Shown: positions 16,134 to 25,036, counted from the first letter of the stretch. The stretch: 64,000 bases of DNA from Mycolicibacter sp. MU0102 (GCF_963378105.1 NZ_OY726398.1:2728001-2792000); one strand, 5' to 3'. Numbers and translations: made by a program. Notes: generated by a model from the sequence alone, not told the origin.

Positions 16134-17294
16134 CTAGACGCCGAGGCTGCGGCCGATGATCTCTTTCATGATCTCGGTCGTGCCGCCGTAAATGGTCTGA
16201 ACGCGGGCATCCAGATAAGCCCGCGCGACCGGGTATTCGCGCATGTAGCCGTATCCACCGTGCAGCTGCAGGCAGCGGTCGATCAGGTGCACCTGCTTCT
16301 CGGTGGAGTACCACTTGGCCATCGCGGCCTGCTCGACGGTCAGCTTCTTGTCCAGGTGCAGCTTCACGAACTCGTCGACCATCATCCGCACCACGGTGGC
16401 CTCGGTGGCCAGCTCGGCCAGCAGGAACCGGCTGTTCTGGAAACTGCCGATCGGCTTGCCGAACGCCTTGCGCTCCTTGGTGTACTGGATCGTCTGCTCC
16501 AGCACCGCCTCCATCGCCCCGGCGGCCATGATCGCGATCGAGATCCGCTCCTGCGGCAGGTTCTGCATCAGGTAGATGAAGCCCTTGCCCTCCTCGCCGA
16601 GCAGGTTCTCCACCGGTACGTGCACGTCGGTGAACGAGAGCTCGGCGGTGTCCTGGGCGTCCAAACCGATCTTGTCCAGGTGCCGGCCTCGCTCGAAGCC
16701 CTCCATCCCGCGCTCCACGACCAGCAGCGAGAAGCCCTGCGCACCCTTCTCGGGGTCGGTCTGGGCGACGACGATCACCAAGTCGGAGTGGATGCCGTTG
16801 GTGATGAACGTCTTGGAGCCGTTGAGCACGTAGTGGTCACCCTGGCGGACCGCGCGGGTCTTGATGCCCTGCAGGTCACTGCCGGTGCCCGGCTCGGTCA
16901 TGGCGATCGCGGTGATCAGCTCACCGGTGCAGAACTTCGGCAGCCAGCGCTGTTTCTGCTCCTCGTTGCACAGTTCCAGCAGATACGGCGCGCAGACGTC
17001 GTTGTGCAGGCTGAAACCCAACCCGCTGAAGCGGCCCGCAGTGACTTCCTCGGTGATGATGGTGTTGTAACGGAAGTCCGGGTTGCCGCCGCCGCCGTAC
17101 TCCTCGGGCACTGCCATGCCCAAGAAACCCTGTTTGCCGGCCTCGAGCCACACGGAGCGGTCGACGATCTTGGCCTTCTCCCACTCCTCCTGGTAAGGCG
17201 CGGCGTGGCGGTCCAGGAAGGCGCGGAACGACTCCCGGAACAGCTCGTGTTCGGCCTCGAACAGGGTTCGCTGGTACTTGATTGCGGCACTCAT
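16134..17294 (-). CDS. fadE20: acyl-CoA dehydrogenase FadE20
   Basis: FAD-dependent acyl-CoA dehydrogenase, first oxidation step of beta-oxidation, 386 residues. The signatures AMTEPGTGSDL (131-141) and GGYGYMREYPVAR near the C-terminus are present. The residue aligned with the medium-chain catalytic Glu is Gly (IYGGTTEI). The catalytic base is therefore more likely Glu249 in LPQERIS, as in long-chain and isovaleryl-type enzymes. The ATG at 17294 has a GGAGGTC ribosome-binding site. A perfect inverted repeat upstream suggests control by a TetR-type repressor. Confidence 0.93.
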   Translation of the reverse strand: MSAAIKYQRTLFEAEHELFRESFRAFLDRHAAPYQEEWEKAKIVDRSVWLEAGKQGFLGMAVPEEYGGGGNPDFRYNTIITEEVTAGRFSGLGFSLHNDVCAPYLLELCNEEQKQRWLPKFCTGELITAIAMTEPGTGSDLQGIKTRAVRQGDHYVLNGSKTFITNGIHSDLVIVVAQTDPEKGAQGFSLLVVERGMEGFERGRHLDKIGLDAQDTAELSFTDVHVPVENLLGEEGKGFIYLMQNLPQERISIAIMAAGAMEAVLEQTIQYTKERKAFGKPIGSFQNSRFLLAELATEATVVRMMVDEFVKLHLDKKLTVEQAAMAKWYSTEKQVHLIDRCLQLHGGYGYMREYPVARAYLDARVQTIYGGTTEIMKEIIGRSLGV

Positions 17295-17335
17295 TGCCTG
17301 ACCTCCGGTCGACTGATCTTTCCGACGAGAATAGA

Positions 17336-17351
17336 CCAACCGGATGGTTGG
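17336..17351 (-). promoter_or_regulatory. candidate operator upstream of fadE20
   Basis: CCAACC-ggat-GGTTGG, a perfect 6-bp inverted repeat 42 bases before the fadE20 ATG. On the coding strand a TATTCT hexamer follows it directly, so a repressor bound here would cover the promoter. The regulator is not in the window. Confidence 0.5.
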
Positions 17352-17375
17352 GCGACGCGGTGGTGGGTCTCGACG

Positions 17376-18749
17376 CTAGCGCGCTACCCCACCCTGTCGA
17401 CGCGATGCGGCACCACCCCGCTGCCGGCGCCGGCCGTCGGCCTGCGCAGCCGGCTGTGCGGCGCCGCCGCTGCCGCCACGACGGCGCCGCGGGCGGCCGG
17501 ACTGGCCCGGTGAAGTCTGGCCCGGCGACGACTTGGCGCGTGCCGGCGGGGCGGCCTTCGGGGCCACCGGGGCGGGCGCCCGCAACGGCGCCACCTCCCC
17601 CACCAACTCGAGCACCGAAGCGGAATCGGCTGCCACCTGTTGCGGAGCAACGCTGATTCCCGCGCGACGCAGCAGCACCTGGGTCTCTCTGCGTTGCTCG
17701 GGCAGGACGACGGTGACGACGTCTCCGGCGCTGCCGGCCCGCGCCGTACGCCCGGAACGGTGCAGGTACGCCTTGTGCTCGGCGGGCGGGTCCACGTGGA
17801 CCACCAATTCGACCTCGTCGACGTGCACGCCGCGGGCGGCGATGTCGGTGGCCACAAGAACCCGAACGTCCCCATCGGCGAACGCCGCGAGATTGCGCTC
17901 GCGAGCCGGTTGCGACAGGTTGCCGTGCAGGTCAACCGACGGCACACCGGACTCGGTGAGCTGGCGAGCCAGTTTCCGGGCCTGATGCTTGGTCCGCAAG
18001 AACAAGATTCGACGCCCGGTGCCCGACGCCAGCAGCTGCACCAGGTCCTTCTTGTCCTGCAGGCCGGACACGTGGAACACGTGATGGGTCATCGCCGGAG
18101 GAGGCGCGTCGAGCTCATCGACGGAGTGCGACACCGGGTTCCGCAGGAAACGCCGAACCAGCTTGTCGACCCCGTTGTCCAGCGTCGCCGAAAACAGCAG
18201 TCGCTGACCGGTTTCGGCGGTCGCGGTCAGAATGCGGGTGACTCCGGGAAGGAAGCCGAGATCGGCCATGTGGTCGGCTTCGTCCAGCACGCTGACGCGT
18301 ACCGCGTCCAGCGTGATCAGCCGCTGCTTCATCAGATCCTCGAGCCGGCCCGGGCAGGCCACCACGATGTCGGCGCCTGCGTTGAGCGCGGCCACCTGAC
18401 GGTTCTGCGAGACGCCGCCGAAGATGGTGGTGACCTTCAGCCCACTGGCGACCGCCAACGGTTCCAGCGTCGCGGCGATCTGGGTGGCCAGCTCCCGGGT
18501 TGGCGCCAGCACCAGGCCAGTCGGCCGGGCGGGGCGGCGCTTCTCGCCAGCCAGCCGAGCTACCAGCGGCAGCGAGAACGCCAGCGTCTTGCCACTGCCG
18601 GTCTTGCCGCGGCCCAGCACATCACGGCCGGCCAGACTGTCCGGCAGGGTCGCCACCTGAATGGGGAAGGGAGCAGCAATACCGCGATCGGCGAGCACAC
18701 TGACAAGTTCAGCGGGCACGCCGAGTTCGGCGAATGAATTGGTGGTCAT
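17376..18749 (-). CDS. DEAD-box ATP-dependent RNA helicase
   Basis: A 457-residue RNA helicase of the RhlE/DeaD type. The Q-motif region (FAELGVPAELVSVL...FPIQ), Walker A GKTGSGKT (48-55), APTRELA, DEAD (156-159), SAT (187-189) and the HRSGRTAR motif in the second RecA-like domain are all present. An Arg/Gly/Gln-rich basic tail (about 410-457) probably adds RNA affinity. The ATG at 18749 has a GGAAAGG ribosome-binding site lying inside a small hairpin. It sits between fadE20 and hflX, where I do not recall a helicase in M. tuberculosis. A role in ribosome or cold adaptation is inference. Confidence 0.9.
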   Translation of the reverse strand: MTTNSFAELGVPAELVSVLADRGIAAPFPIQVATLPDSLAGRDVLGRGKTGSGKTLAFSLPLVARLAGEKRRPARPTGLVLAPTRELATQIAATLEPLAVASGLKVTTIFGGVSQNRQVAALNAGADIVVACPGRLEDLMKQRLITLDAVRVSVLDEADHMADLGFLPGVTRILTATAETGQRLLFSATLDNGVDKLVRRFLRNPVSHSVDELDAPPPAMTHHVFHVSGLQDKKDLVQLLASGTGRRILFLRTKHQARKLARQLTESGVPSVDLHGNLSQPARERNLAAFADGDVRVLVATDIAARGVHVDEVELVVHVDPPAEHKAYLHRSGRTARAGSAGDVVTVVLPEQRRETQVLLRRAGISVAPQQVAADSASVLELVGEVAPLRAPAPVAPKAAPPARAKSSPGQTSPGQSGRPRRRRGGSGGAAQPAAQADGRRRQRGGAASRRQGGVAR

Positions 18750-18752
18750 GAC

Positions 18753-18767
18753 ATGCCTTTCCGGCAT
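18753..18767 (-). promoter_or_regulatory. hairpin around the helicase ribosome-binding site
   Basis: On the coding strand ATGCC-ggaaa-GGCAT forms a 5-bp stem with part of the ribosome-binding site in the loop. A second inverted repeat, ATTGCC-tgtt-GGCAAT, lies further up the leader at 18828-18843. The 212-bp leader holds no gene. Confidence 0.35.
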
Positions 18768-18961
18768 CGGCTGTGCCACAGCGGCCGTCAAGGCGGACCG
18801 ATCTGTCTGCAACACAGAGTTGGCGAGATTGCCTGTTGGCAATAGCGATCGCCGCGAGAAGAGCTTCACACGCCAGCTGAATCGGCATCAGGGGCCGGAC
18901 GGCGGTGAGTAAGCGTTCCACGACGCGTGAGCACCAGCCTATAGCACCAGTGCGGCAATGC

Positions 18962-20383
18962 CTAAAATGCGGCGAATTCCCGCAGATTGGCTGCCAATGC
19001 CGCGGGAACCCGCGCACGGATTCGGGTGCCGCCCTCGCCGTGCTCGGCCAGCTGCACTCGGCCTTCGTCATGCACCCTGGCCACCAAATCACCACGACCG
19101 TAAGGGATGACGACATCGACTGCGGTGTCGACCGGGGCCACCAGCTGCGCCATCCGTTGGCGTAGCGCGTCAATCCCCTCTCCGGTGTGCGCTGAGACGA
19201 ACACCGCATCGGGCAAGGCACGTCGCAGCTGGGCCAAAGCCAGATCCCCGGCAGCGTCAATCTTGTTGACCACCAACAGTTCCGGAGCACGCTGACCAGT
19301 CGGTCCGGAATCATGCTCGGCGATAACGTCGGAGATCACCTCACGGACCGCGGTGATCTGCGCCAGGGGCGCCGGGTCAGAGCCATCGACCACATGCACC
19401 AGCAGGTCGGCGTCGGCGACTTCCTCCAGCGTGGAACGGAACGCCTCCACCAACTGGGTGGGCAGGTGCCGCACGAACCCGACTGTGTCGGTCAACACAA
19501 AGGGGCGGTCATCGTCGAATTGCCCACGGCGCGTAGTCGGTTCCAGGGTGGCGAACAGCGCATCCTGAACCAGCACTCCGGCACCGGTCAGTGCATTGAG
19601 CAGGCTGGACTTTCCGGCGTTGGTGTAACCGACGATGGCCACCGAAGGGACGTCACTGTGCCGACGGCGACTGCGCTGGGTATCGCGCACCTGCTTCATC
19701 GCCTTGATCTCGCGGCGCAGCTTGGACATCCGCTCCCGGATCCGCCGCCGGTCGGTCTCGATCTTGGTCTCACCGGGACCACGGGTTCCCACCCCGCCGC
19801 CGGCGCCGCCGGCCCGCCCGCCGGCCTGCCGTGACATCGACTCACCCCAGCCGCGCAGCCGCGGCAGCATGTACTGCATCTGCGCGAGCGCCACCTGCGC
19901 CTTGCCTTCGGCGCTGGTGGCGTGCTGGGCGAAGATGTCGAGGATCAGTGCGGTGCGGTCAATCACCTTGACCTTGACCGCTTTTTCCAGCGCGTTCAAC
20001 TGCGCCGGGGACAACTCGCCATCGCAGATGACGGTGTCGGCGCCGGTGGCCAGCACCATCTCCCGCAACTCTTGGGCCTTGCCCGAACCGATGTAGGTGG
20101 ACGGGTCGGGCCGGTCACGCCGCTGGATCAGACCCTCGAGCACTTCCGAGCCGGCGGTTTCGGCCAGCGCCGCCAGTTCCACCATGCTGGCGTCGGCCTC
20201 GGCGGCGGTGCCCTCGGTCCACACCCCGACCAGCACCACCCGTTCCAGGCGCAGTTGGCGGTATTCAACCTCGGAGATATCGGCAAGTTCGGTGGAGAGC
20301 CCGGCAACGCGGCGCAGTGCTGCGCGATCGTCGAGGTTCAGCTCACCGGTGCTGGGCTGCGGCCTCGAGTCGGGATAGCTCAC
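18962..20383 (-). CDS. hflX: GTPase HflX
   Basis: Ribosome-associated GTPase (473 residues) that splits or rescues stalled 70S ribosomes. The N-terminal nucleotide-binding domain is followed by a Gly-rich linker (GGRAGGAGGGVGTRGPGE) and the coiled segment KIETDRRRIRERMSKL. The G domain follows, with G1 GYTNAGKS (252-259), DTVGF, and NKID as the G4 motif. The GTG start at 20383 overlaps the dapF stop by four bases (GTGA), so the two are translationally coupled, as in other mycobacteria. Confidence 0.94.
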   Translation of the reverse strand: MSYPDSRPQPSTGELNLDDRAALRRVAGLSTELADISEVEYRQLRLERVVLVGVWTEGTAAEADASMVELAALAETAGSEVLEGLIQRRDRPDPSTYIGSGKAQELREMVLATGADTVICDGELSPAQLNALEKAVKVKVIDRTALILDIFAQHATSAEGKAQVALAQMQYMLPRLRGWGESMSRQAGGRAGGAGGGVGTRGPGETKIETDRRRIRERMSKLRREIKAMKQVRDTQRSRRRHSDVPSVAIVGYTNAGKSSLLNALTGAGVLVQDALFATLEPTTRRGQFDDDRPFVLTDTVGFVRHLPTQLVEAFRSTLEEVADADLLVHVVDGSDPAPLAQITAVREVISDVIAEHDSGPTGQRAPELLVVNKIDAAGDLALAQLRRALPDAVFVSAHTGEGIDALRQRMAQLVAPVDTAVDVVIPYGRGDLVARVHDEGRVQLAEHGEGGTRIRARVPAALAANLREFAAF

Positions 20384-21258
20384 TGGGCCGCCCACCACCG
20401 GGGCGCGATCTCGCCACGGGCCACCAGTTCCGACGGGCCGCGCAAGTAGCTGCCGGCCTCGGTGACGGTGACGCTGACCTGTCCGCCGGGGATGTCGACC
20501 CGCAGCGTTCCGGTCGAGGCTCCGGTGTGCGCCAGGGCCGCCACGACGGCGGCCACCGTGCCGGTGCCGCACGAGCGGGTCTCGCCCACACCGCGCTCAT
20601 GCACCCGCATCGCCACCGCGCCGGCACGCGGAGCGGTCAGAATCTCCACGTTCACCCCGTTCGGGAACTGGGCGGTGTCGAACGTCACCGGCGCACCGAC
20701 ATCAAGGGCGGCCAGATCGGCCTCGGACAATCCCGGATCCACACAGGCCAGGTGCGGGTTGCCGACGTCGACGCCCAGGCCCGCGAAGCGCCGCCCCCCG
20801 ACCAGAGCCTCGAATGCCGGTCCGGAGCTCCCGAGCAGGTTCGGCTTGCCCATGTCGACGGTGACCTCGGCGTGCACGTCGTCGGCGTGGTGCACGATCA
20901 CCGGGCGCGGCCCGGCCAGTGAGCCGACGACGAACTCGTCGGCCGATTCCAGGCCGGCGGCGCGCAGATAGTGCGCGAACACCCGGACTCCGTTGCCGCA
21001 CATCTCGGCCACCGAGCCGTCGGCGTTGCGGTAGTCCATGAACCAGTCGCCGGAGGCGACTCCCTCGGGCAGCTGCTCGAGCACCCCGGCGCTCGCCGCC
21101 GCACCGGCGGTGGTCACCCGCAACAGACCGTCGGCGCCCAGGCCGCGACGGCGGTCGCACAGCGCGGCCACCGCGGCCGGGGTCAGCTCCAGTGCCGCGT
21201 CCAGGTCCGGCAGCAACACGAAGTCGTTCTGGGTGCCGTGGCCCTTGGCGAAAAGCAT
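20380..21258 (-). CDS. dapF: diaminopimelate epimerase DapF
   Basis: Interconverts LL- and meso-diaminopimelate for lysine and peptidoglycan synthesis. The 292 residues contain both catalytic cysteines in their motifs: Cys87 in MCGNGVRVFA and Cys230 in SCGTGTVA. The first half carries the KGHGTQNDF start. The gene is four bases downstream of miaA and overlaps hflX, forming a tight miaA-dapF-hflX unit. The ATG at 21258 is the natural start by alignment. Confidence 0.96.
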   Translation of the reverse strand: MLFAKGHGTQNDFVLLPDLDAALELTPAAVAALCDRRRGLGADGLLRVTTAGAAASAGVLEQLPEGVASGDWFMDYRNADGSVAEMCGNGVRVFAHYLRAAGLESADEFVVGSLAGPRPVIVHHADDVHAEVTVDMGKPNLLGSSGPAFEALVGGRRFAGLGVDVGNPHLACVDPGLSEADLAALDVGAPVTFDTAQFPNGVNVEILTAPRAGAVAMRVHERGVGETRSCGTGTVAAVVAALAHTGASTGTLRVDIPGGQVSVTVTEAGSYLRGPSELVARGEIAPRWWAAQ

Positions 21259-21262
21259 GTGC

Positions 21263-22177
21263 TCAGGATACGTGCCGCACCGCAGACAGTGCCGCGTCGA
21301 GCAGGCCGCCGCCGGCGGCATCGAGCCATTGGGTGCGATGATCGCGGCGGAACCAGGATCGCTGCCGGCGCACGTAGCGGCGGGTTCCGATGAAGGTCTG
21401 GTCCCGGGCAGCCGCAAGATCCCGCTCGTCGCCGCCCGCATCAAGCGCGGCGATCACCTGGGCGTAGCCCAGCGCTCTGGCGGCGGTGACCCCGTCCCGC
21501 AACCCCGACTGCAGCAGTCCCTGAACTTCGGCGACCAGCCCCTGGGCAAACATCGTGTCGGTGCGGGCGGCCAGTCGCTCATCGAGAATCGCTGTGTCGC
21601 AGTCCAATCCGAGGATCACGGTATCCCAGCGCGGCGCTCCGATAGCGGGCGCAGACGCGGCGAACGGTTGCCCGGTCAGTTCCACCACTTCCAGGGCCCG
21701 CACAATCCGCCTGCCGTCGGTGGGCAGGATCGCCGCGGCGGCAGCCGGGTCGGCGCCGGCCAGTTCGGCGTGCATGGCGGCAACCCCGACCTCGGCCAAC
21801 CGCTGTTCGTAGCGGGCCCGCACCACTGGATCGGTGGCCGGGAACGTCCAGTCGTCGAGCAGGGCCTGCAGGTAGAGCATCGACCCGCCCACGATGATCG
21901 GGACTGCGCCGCGGCCCATGATCGCCTCGACGTCCGCCGCCGCGGCCTGCTGATAGCGCGCCACCGTTGCGGTCTGTACGACATCGAGCACGTCGAGTTG
22001 GTGATGCGGAATGCCGCCACGCTCCCCCAGCGGCAGTTTGGCGGTACCGATATCCATGCCGCGGTAGAGCTGCATGGCATCGGCGTTCACGATCTCGCCG
22101 CCCAACCGCGCGGCCAGGCCCAGCGCCAGTTGTGATTTGCCCGTCCCGGTGGGTCCCACGACCGCGATCGGCCTCAC
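21263..22177 (-). CDS. miaA: tRNA dimethylallyltransferase MiaA
   Basis: Transfers dimethylallyl to N6 of adenosine 37 in tRNAs reading UNN codons; MiaB (28314 in this window) then methylthiolates the product. The 304 residues begin with the P-loop GPTGTGKS (8-15) and contain the DAMQLYRGMDIGTAK and GGSMLYLQALL motifs and the C-terminal RRYVRRQRSWFRRD segment. The GTG start at 22177 overlaps the stop of the upstream dioxygenase-like gene by four bases, showing translational coupling. Confidence 0.95.
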   Translation of the reverse strand: MRPIAVVGPTGTGKSQLALGLAARLGGEIVNADAMQLYRGMDIGTAKLPLGERGGIPHHQLDVLDVVQTATVARYQQAAAADVEAIMGRGAVPIIVGGSMLYLQALLDDWTFPATDPVVRARYEQRLAEVGVAAMHAELAGADPAAAAAILPTDGRRIVRALEVVELTGQPFAASAPAIGAPRWDTVILGLDCDTAILDERLAARTDTMFAQGLVAEVQGLLQSGLRDGVTAARALGYAQVIAALDAGGDERDLAAARDQTFIGTRRYVRRQRSWFRRDHRTQWLDAAGGGLLDAALSAVRHVS

Positions 22178-22842
22178 GGCTGCCAGACCCCCACGAAGTA
22201 ACCGACTCCATACGGGGCGTCGCGGTAGAGCTGTGTGACGCCGCGCGGTGCGGTCCCGAGCAGCCCGGCCAGGGCGGCAAACCCCGCCCGGCCGACGACC
22301 TGCGGGGGCAACCCGGTCAGTGCGGCGACCTCGCCGCCGGCCAGCGCATCGTCGAGGGTGCGCTGGCACTCGACGTCGGCCGGCTGGTATCCGCCCGGGG
22401 CTGTCGGGCTCAAGGTGTTGGCACCGTCGGCAACCAGCAACACCCCGGTGATCTCGCCGCCTTCGTCGATCTCGGTGCGCACCCGCCTGCCGGTGACCAG
22501 CGCCGAATCCGGGTCGACGCAGCAGTGCACCACCACCTCGGCATCCGGTGCGACCTGACCGCGCACCCAGCCGGCGACCAACGCGGACAACGGCAGATCG
22601 ACGGGTTGCCGGGCGTCCGGTGACAGCCGCACCGCGACATCGACGCCGAACCCGGCGAAAGTGCCGGTGCTCTCGGCCCCGTACACCGCATCCGGCCCGG
22701 CCCCGAGGACCACCCAGCGCACCGGCAGCGCCCGGGCAGCGGTCAGCGCGGCGGCCCGCACTTCGGCGGCTTCGGCGGCGGTGCCGGCCAACTCGGGCAC
22801 CAGCACCGGCGCCGACGGCATGATCGCAATCGGTCCCAGCAC
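22174..22842 (-). CDS. class III extradiol dioxygenase-like protein
   Basis: A 222-residue protein with the N-terminal LGPIAIMPSAPVLVPELAG segment of the LigB/class III extradiol dioxygenase superfamily, counterpart of Rv2728c. The usual metal-binding His-His-Glu pattern is not obvious, so it may not be an active dioxygenase. It contains a conserved VLLVADGANTLSPTAPGGY stretch. GTG 22842 was chosen because the family alignment starts there. It overlaps miaA by four bases and lies 10 bases after the DMT-type transporter, so the whole run is probably co-transcribed. Confidence 0.75.
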   Translation of the reverse strand: MLGPIAIMPSAPVLVPELAGTAAEAAEVRAAALTAARALPVRWVVLGAGPDAVYGAESTGTFAGFGVDVAVRLSPDARQPVDLPLSALVAGWVRGQVAPDAEVVVHCCVDPDSALVTGRRVRTEIDEGGEITGVLLVADGANTLSPTAPGGYQPADVECQRTLDDALAGGEVAALTGLPPQVVGRAGFAALAGLLGTAPRGVTQLYRDAPYGVGYFVGVWQP

Positions 22843-22852
22843 GGCACCCAAG

Positions 22853-23770
22853 TTAGCTGGTGGTCGGCGCCGCCACCGGCTCGGCCAGGTCGGCGCCGGC
22901 ATCGGCGACGATGGTAGCGGCCTCGCCGCGGGCCAGTGCCGCGGTGGCGATCACGATCAGCACCACCCCGATGATCACCGCGACGTCCTCTGTCCCGCCG
23001 GCCTGGATGGTCTCGTTGAGCAGCAGTACGCCCAGCGCACTGGCCACCAGCGGTTTGGCGACGGTCATCGTCGGCATGGACGCGGTCAGCGCACCGGCGC
23101 GAAACGCCGACTGCTGGAAGATCATCCCGGCCAGCGTCGCCACCAGCCAGGGCACCAGGGCGGGTGCACGCAGCACGGCACCGATCCCGTCGGCTTTGAG
23201 CACCTCGACCAGAACCTTCGTCAGCAAGGCGAACACCGCCAGCGAGGTACCGGCCACCACCGCCAGCAGCACCGCCGCCGCGGGCCGGCCCTTGTAGACC
23301 CGGGCGGCCAGCACACAGCCCACCAGCACCGCCGCCAGCACCACCGACACGACGATCCAAGTGGCCGCCGGCGCGTGTTGTTTACCTTCGGTCGGATCCC
23401 CCACGATCACCACCACTGCCAGCGCAGCGGCCAGCAGGATGGCCCACATCCACTCCCAGTTGGTCACCCGGCGATGGGTCAGCCAGGCATACATCGGCAG
23501 CGCGAACAGCAGCGCGGTCACCTGCAGGCCGGTCACCAGCATCACCGAGCCGACCGCCAGCGCCACCGCCTGCAGGGCGTAGTTGGCAACCGCCGCTGCG
23601 CCGCCGCCCCACCACCGTGGATCGCGCAGCGACAGCCAGAACAGCTCCAGGTGGCCTACCTGCTGGTCCGTGATCTCCTGGGCCGACCTCTGCCGGATCA
23701 CGTCGCCGATCGCGGACGCCAGTGCGGCGCACAGCGCGAGCAACGCCGCTAGGAAATTCCCTGTCGACAT
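22853..23770 (-). CDS. DMT-superfamily (EamA-like) integral membrane protein 1
   Basis: A 305-residue protein with about ten transmembrane helices arranged as two inverted halves, the layout of drug/metabolite transporters. The first helix carries ALCAALASAIGDVIRQRSAQ, a segment shared almost exactly with the neighbouring paralogue (GAISDVIQQRSAH). It resembles Rv2729c. Substrate is unknown. The ATG at 23770 has a GAGGAGGGGG ribosome-binding site. It is probably the first gene of the run into miaA-dapF-hflX. Confidence 0.85.
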   Translation of the reverse strand: MSTGNFLAALLALCAALASAIGDVIRQRSAQEITDQQVGHLELFWLSLRDPRWWGGGAAAVANYALQAVALAVGSVMLVTGLQVTALLFALPMYAWLTHRRVTNWEWMWAILLAAALAVVVIVGDPTEGKQHAPAATWIVVSVVLAAVLVGCVLAARVYKGRPAAAVLLAVVAGTSLAVFALLTKVLVEVLKADGIGAVLRAPALVPWLVATLAGMIFQQSAFRAGALTASMPTMTVAKPLVASALGVLLLNETIQAGGTEDVAVIIGVVLIVIATAALARGEAATIVADAGADLAEPVAAPTTS

Positions 23771-23864
23771 GGCCCCCTCCTCAAACGGGCAACGATACCC
23801 GCTGTTCACCTTCCGGCCCGGGAGCGAGGCCGCCGGCGCCGCTAGGCCGGATGGCGGCGACCCG

Positions 23865-24746
23865 CTAGGCCACCGCGACGGCCGGCTCGCCTGCCGTGGC
23901 CGCCTGATCCCGCGAGAGCGCCGCGACCGCGGCAATCAGCGCCGCCACCGCCAGTACCAAGGTGAACGCCGCATCGCGGCCGGGGTTGAGCACCTCGCCG
24001 AGCAGGACTATGCCCAGCGTCGCGGCCACTATGGGTTCGAGCACCGTGATCGTGGGCAGCGAGGCCGTCAGGGCGCCGGCCCTAAACGACGACTGCTGAT
24101 ACACGGCGCCGGTCAACGCGACCGCTGCCCACGCATACAGCTCCGGTGCGGTGAACATTGCGCGCGGACCGTGGCCGATCAGATCGACCACCCCCTTGGT
24201 CAACACCGCGAAAATGCCCCACGACATGGCCGACACCGCAGCCAGCAGTACGGCCGCCGCCGGCCACCCCGCGTAGGCTCGCGCCCCGATCAGACACAGC
24301 AACACCGTCGGCGCCAGCACCGCGATCACCCAGACCCAGGCCTCCAGCGAGGCCCTCGCCTGCCCGGCGGTGGGATGGCCGACGGCAATGATGATGGTCT
24401 CGGCGGCGACCAGCAGGGCCGACCACAGCCACACCGAACGGCGCAGGCGATGACCGGATTGGCGGGCACCCAGTGGCAACGCGAACAGCAATGACGTGAC
24501 CAGCAACGACTCCACCAACAGCACCGACCCGAGGCCCAACGCCACGGCTTGCAGGCTCAAAGCCACCAGGCCCGACGCCGTGCCCACCCACCACTGCCGA
24601 TCGGTCAACAGCCGGGCGAACAGTGCGGCGGCCCCGATCCCCTGGTCACCGAACCGGTGGGCACTGCGCTGCTGAATCACGTCGCTGATCGCGCCGAACA
24701 GCGCCGCACCGAGCGCAAACAGCACGGCGATGGTCTCTTTCGCCAA
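23865..24746 (-). CDS. DMT-superfamily (EamA-like) integral membrane protein 2
   Basis: A 293-residue paralogue of the preceding transporter. The same helix order and shared motifs (SDVIQQRSAH near the start, YQQSSFRAGALTASLPTITV in the second half) show a tandem duplication, now strongly diverged. The start is the TTG at 24746, placed six bases after an AGGAGG ribosome-binding site (24753-24758). The frame also stays open upstream through the 57-bp repeats because that unit is divisible by three, but this extension is not a real N-terminus. The gap to paralogue 1 is 94 bp. Confidence 0.82.
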   Translation of the reverse strand: MAKETIAVLFALGAALFGAISDVIQQRSAHRFGDQGIGAAALFARLLTDRQWWVGTASGLVALSLQAVALGLGSVLLVESLLVTSLLFALPLGARQSGHRLRRSVWLWSALLVAAETIIIAVGHPTAGQARASLEAWVWVIAVLAPTVLLCLIGARAYAGWPAAAVLLAAVSAMSWGIFAVLTKGVVDLIGHGPRAMFTAPELYAWAAVALTGAVYQQSSFRAGALTASLPTITVLEPIVAATLGIVLLGEVLNPGRDAAFTLVLAVAALIAAVAALSRDQAATAGEPAVAVA

Positions 24747-24808
24747 TGCCGGCCTCCTACAGGTTGGCGGGTGCCGCGGGTAAGTCCGGTGGCGATCGGA
24801 CAGGCTAC

Positions 24809-25036
24809 CGCCCGGCCCATACGGCGGTCCCAGCATCGCCTCTCCCACGTCGAACCTCGCTGAACCGCCCGGCCCATACGGCGGTCCCAGCATCGCCTCT
24901 CCCACGTCGAACCTCGCTGAACCGCCCGGCCCATGCGGCGGTCCCAGCATCGCCTCTCCCACGTCGAACCTCGCTGAACCGCCCGGCCCATGCGGCGGTC
25001 CCAGCATCGCCTCTCCTACGTCGAACCTCGCTGAAC
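24809..25036. repeat. 57-bp tandem repeat, locus 2 (four units)
   Basis: Four head-to-tail copies of a 57-bp unit, with CAT anchors at 24818, 24875, 24932 and 24989, exactly 57 bases apart. Units differ by only a few bases (CATACGG or CATGCGG, CCCACG or CCTACG). The repeat fills most of the 407-bp gap between the divergent DMT gene and DUF349 gene. It is about 80-90 percent identical to locus 1. The rest of this gap holds a 10-bp direct repeat (CTTGAATACT/CTTGAATGCT, 25071-25090) and no gene. Confidence 0.95.

Noticed and set aside
18750..18869. Forty-residue N-terminal extension of the helicase
   Set aside because: It does not resemble helicase sequence, and the best ribosome-binding site serves ATG 18749.
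24747..25007. N-terminal extension of the second DMT protein through the repeats
   Set aside because: The 57-bp unit is divisible by three and keeps frames open. The ribosome-binding site and homology place the start at TTG 24746.
24809..25036. CRISPR array
   Set aside because: The 57-bp units are directly joined with no unique spacers, and no cas gene is present.
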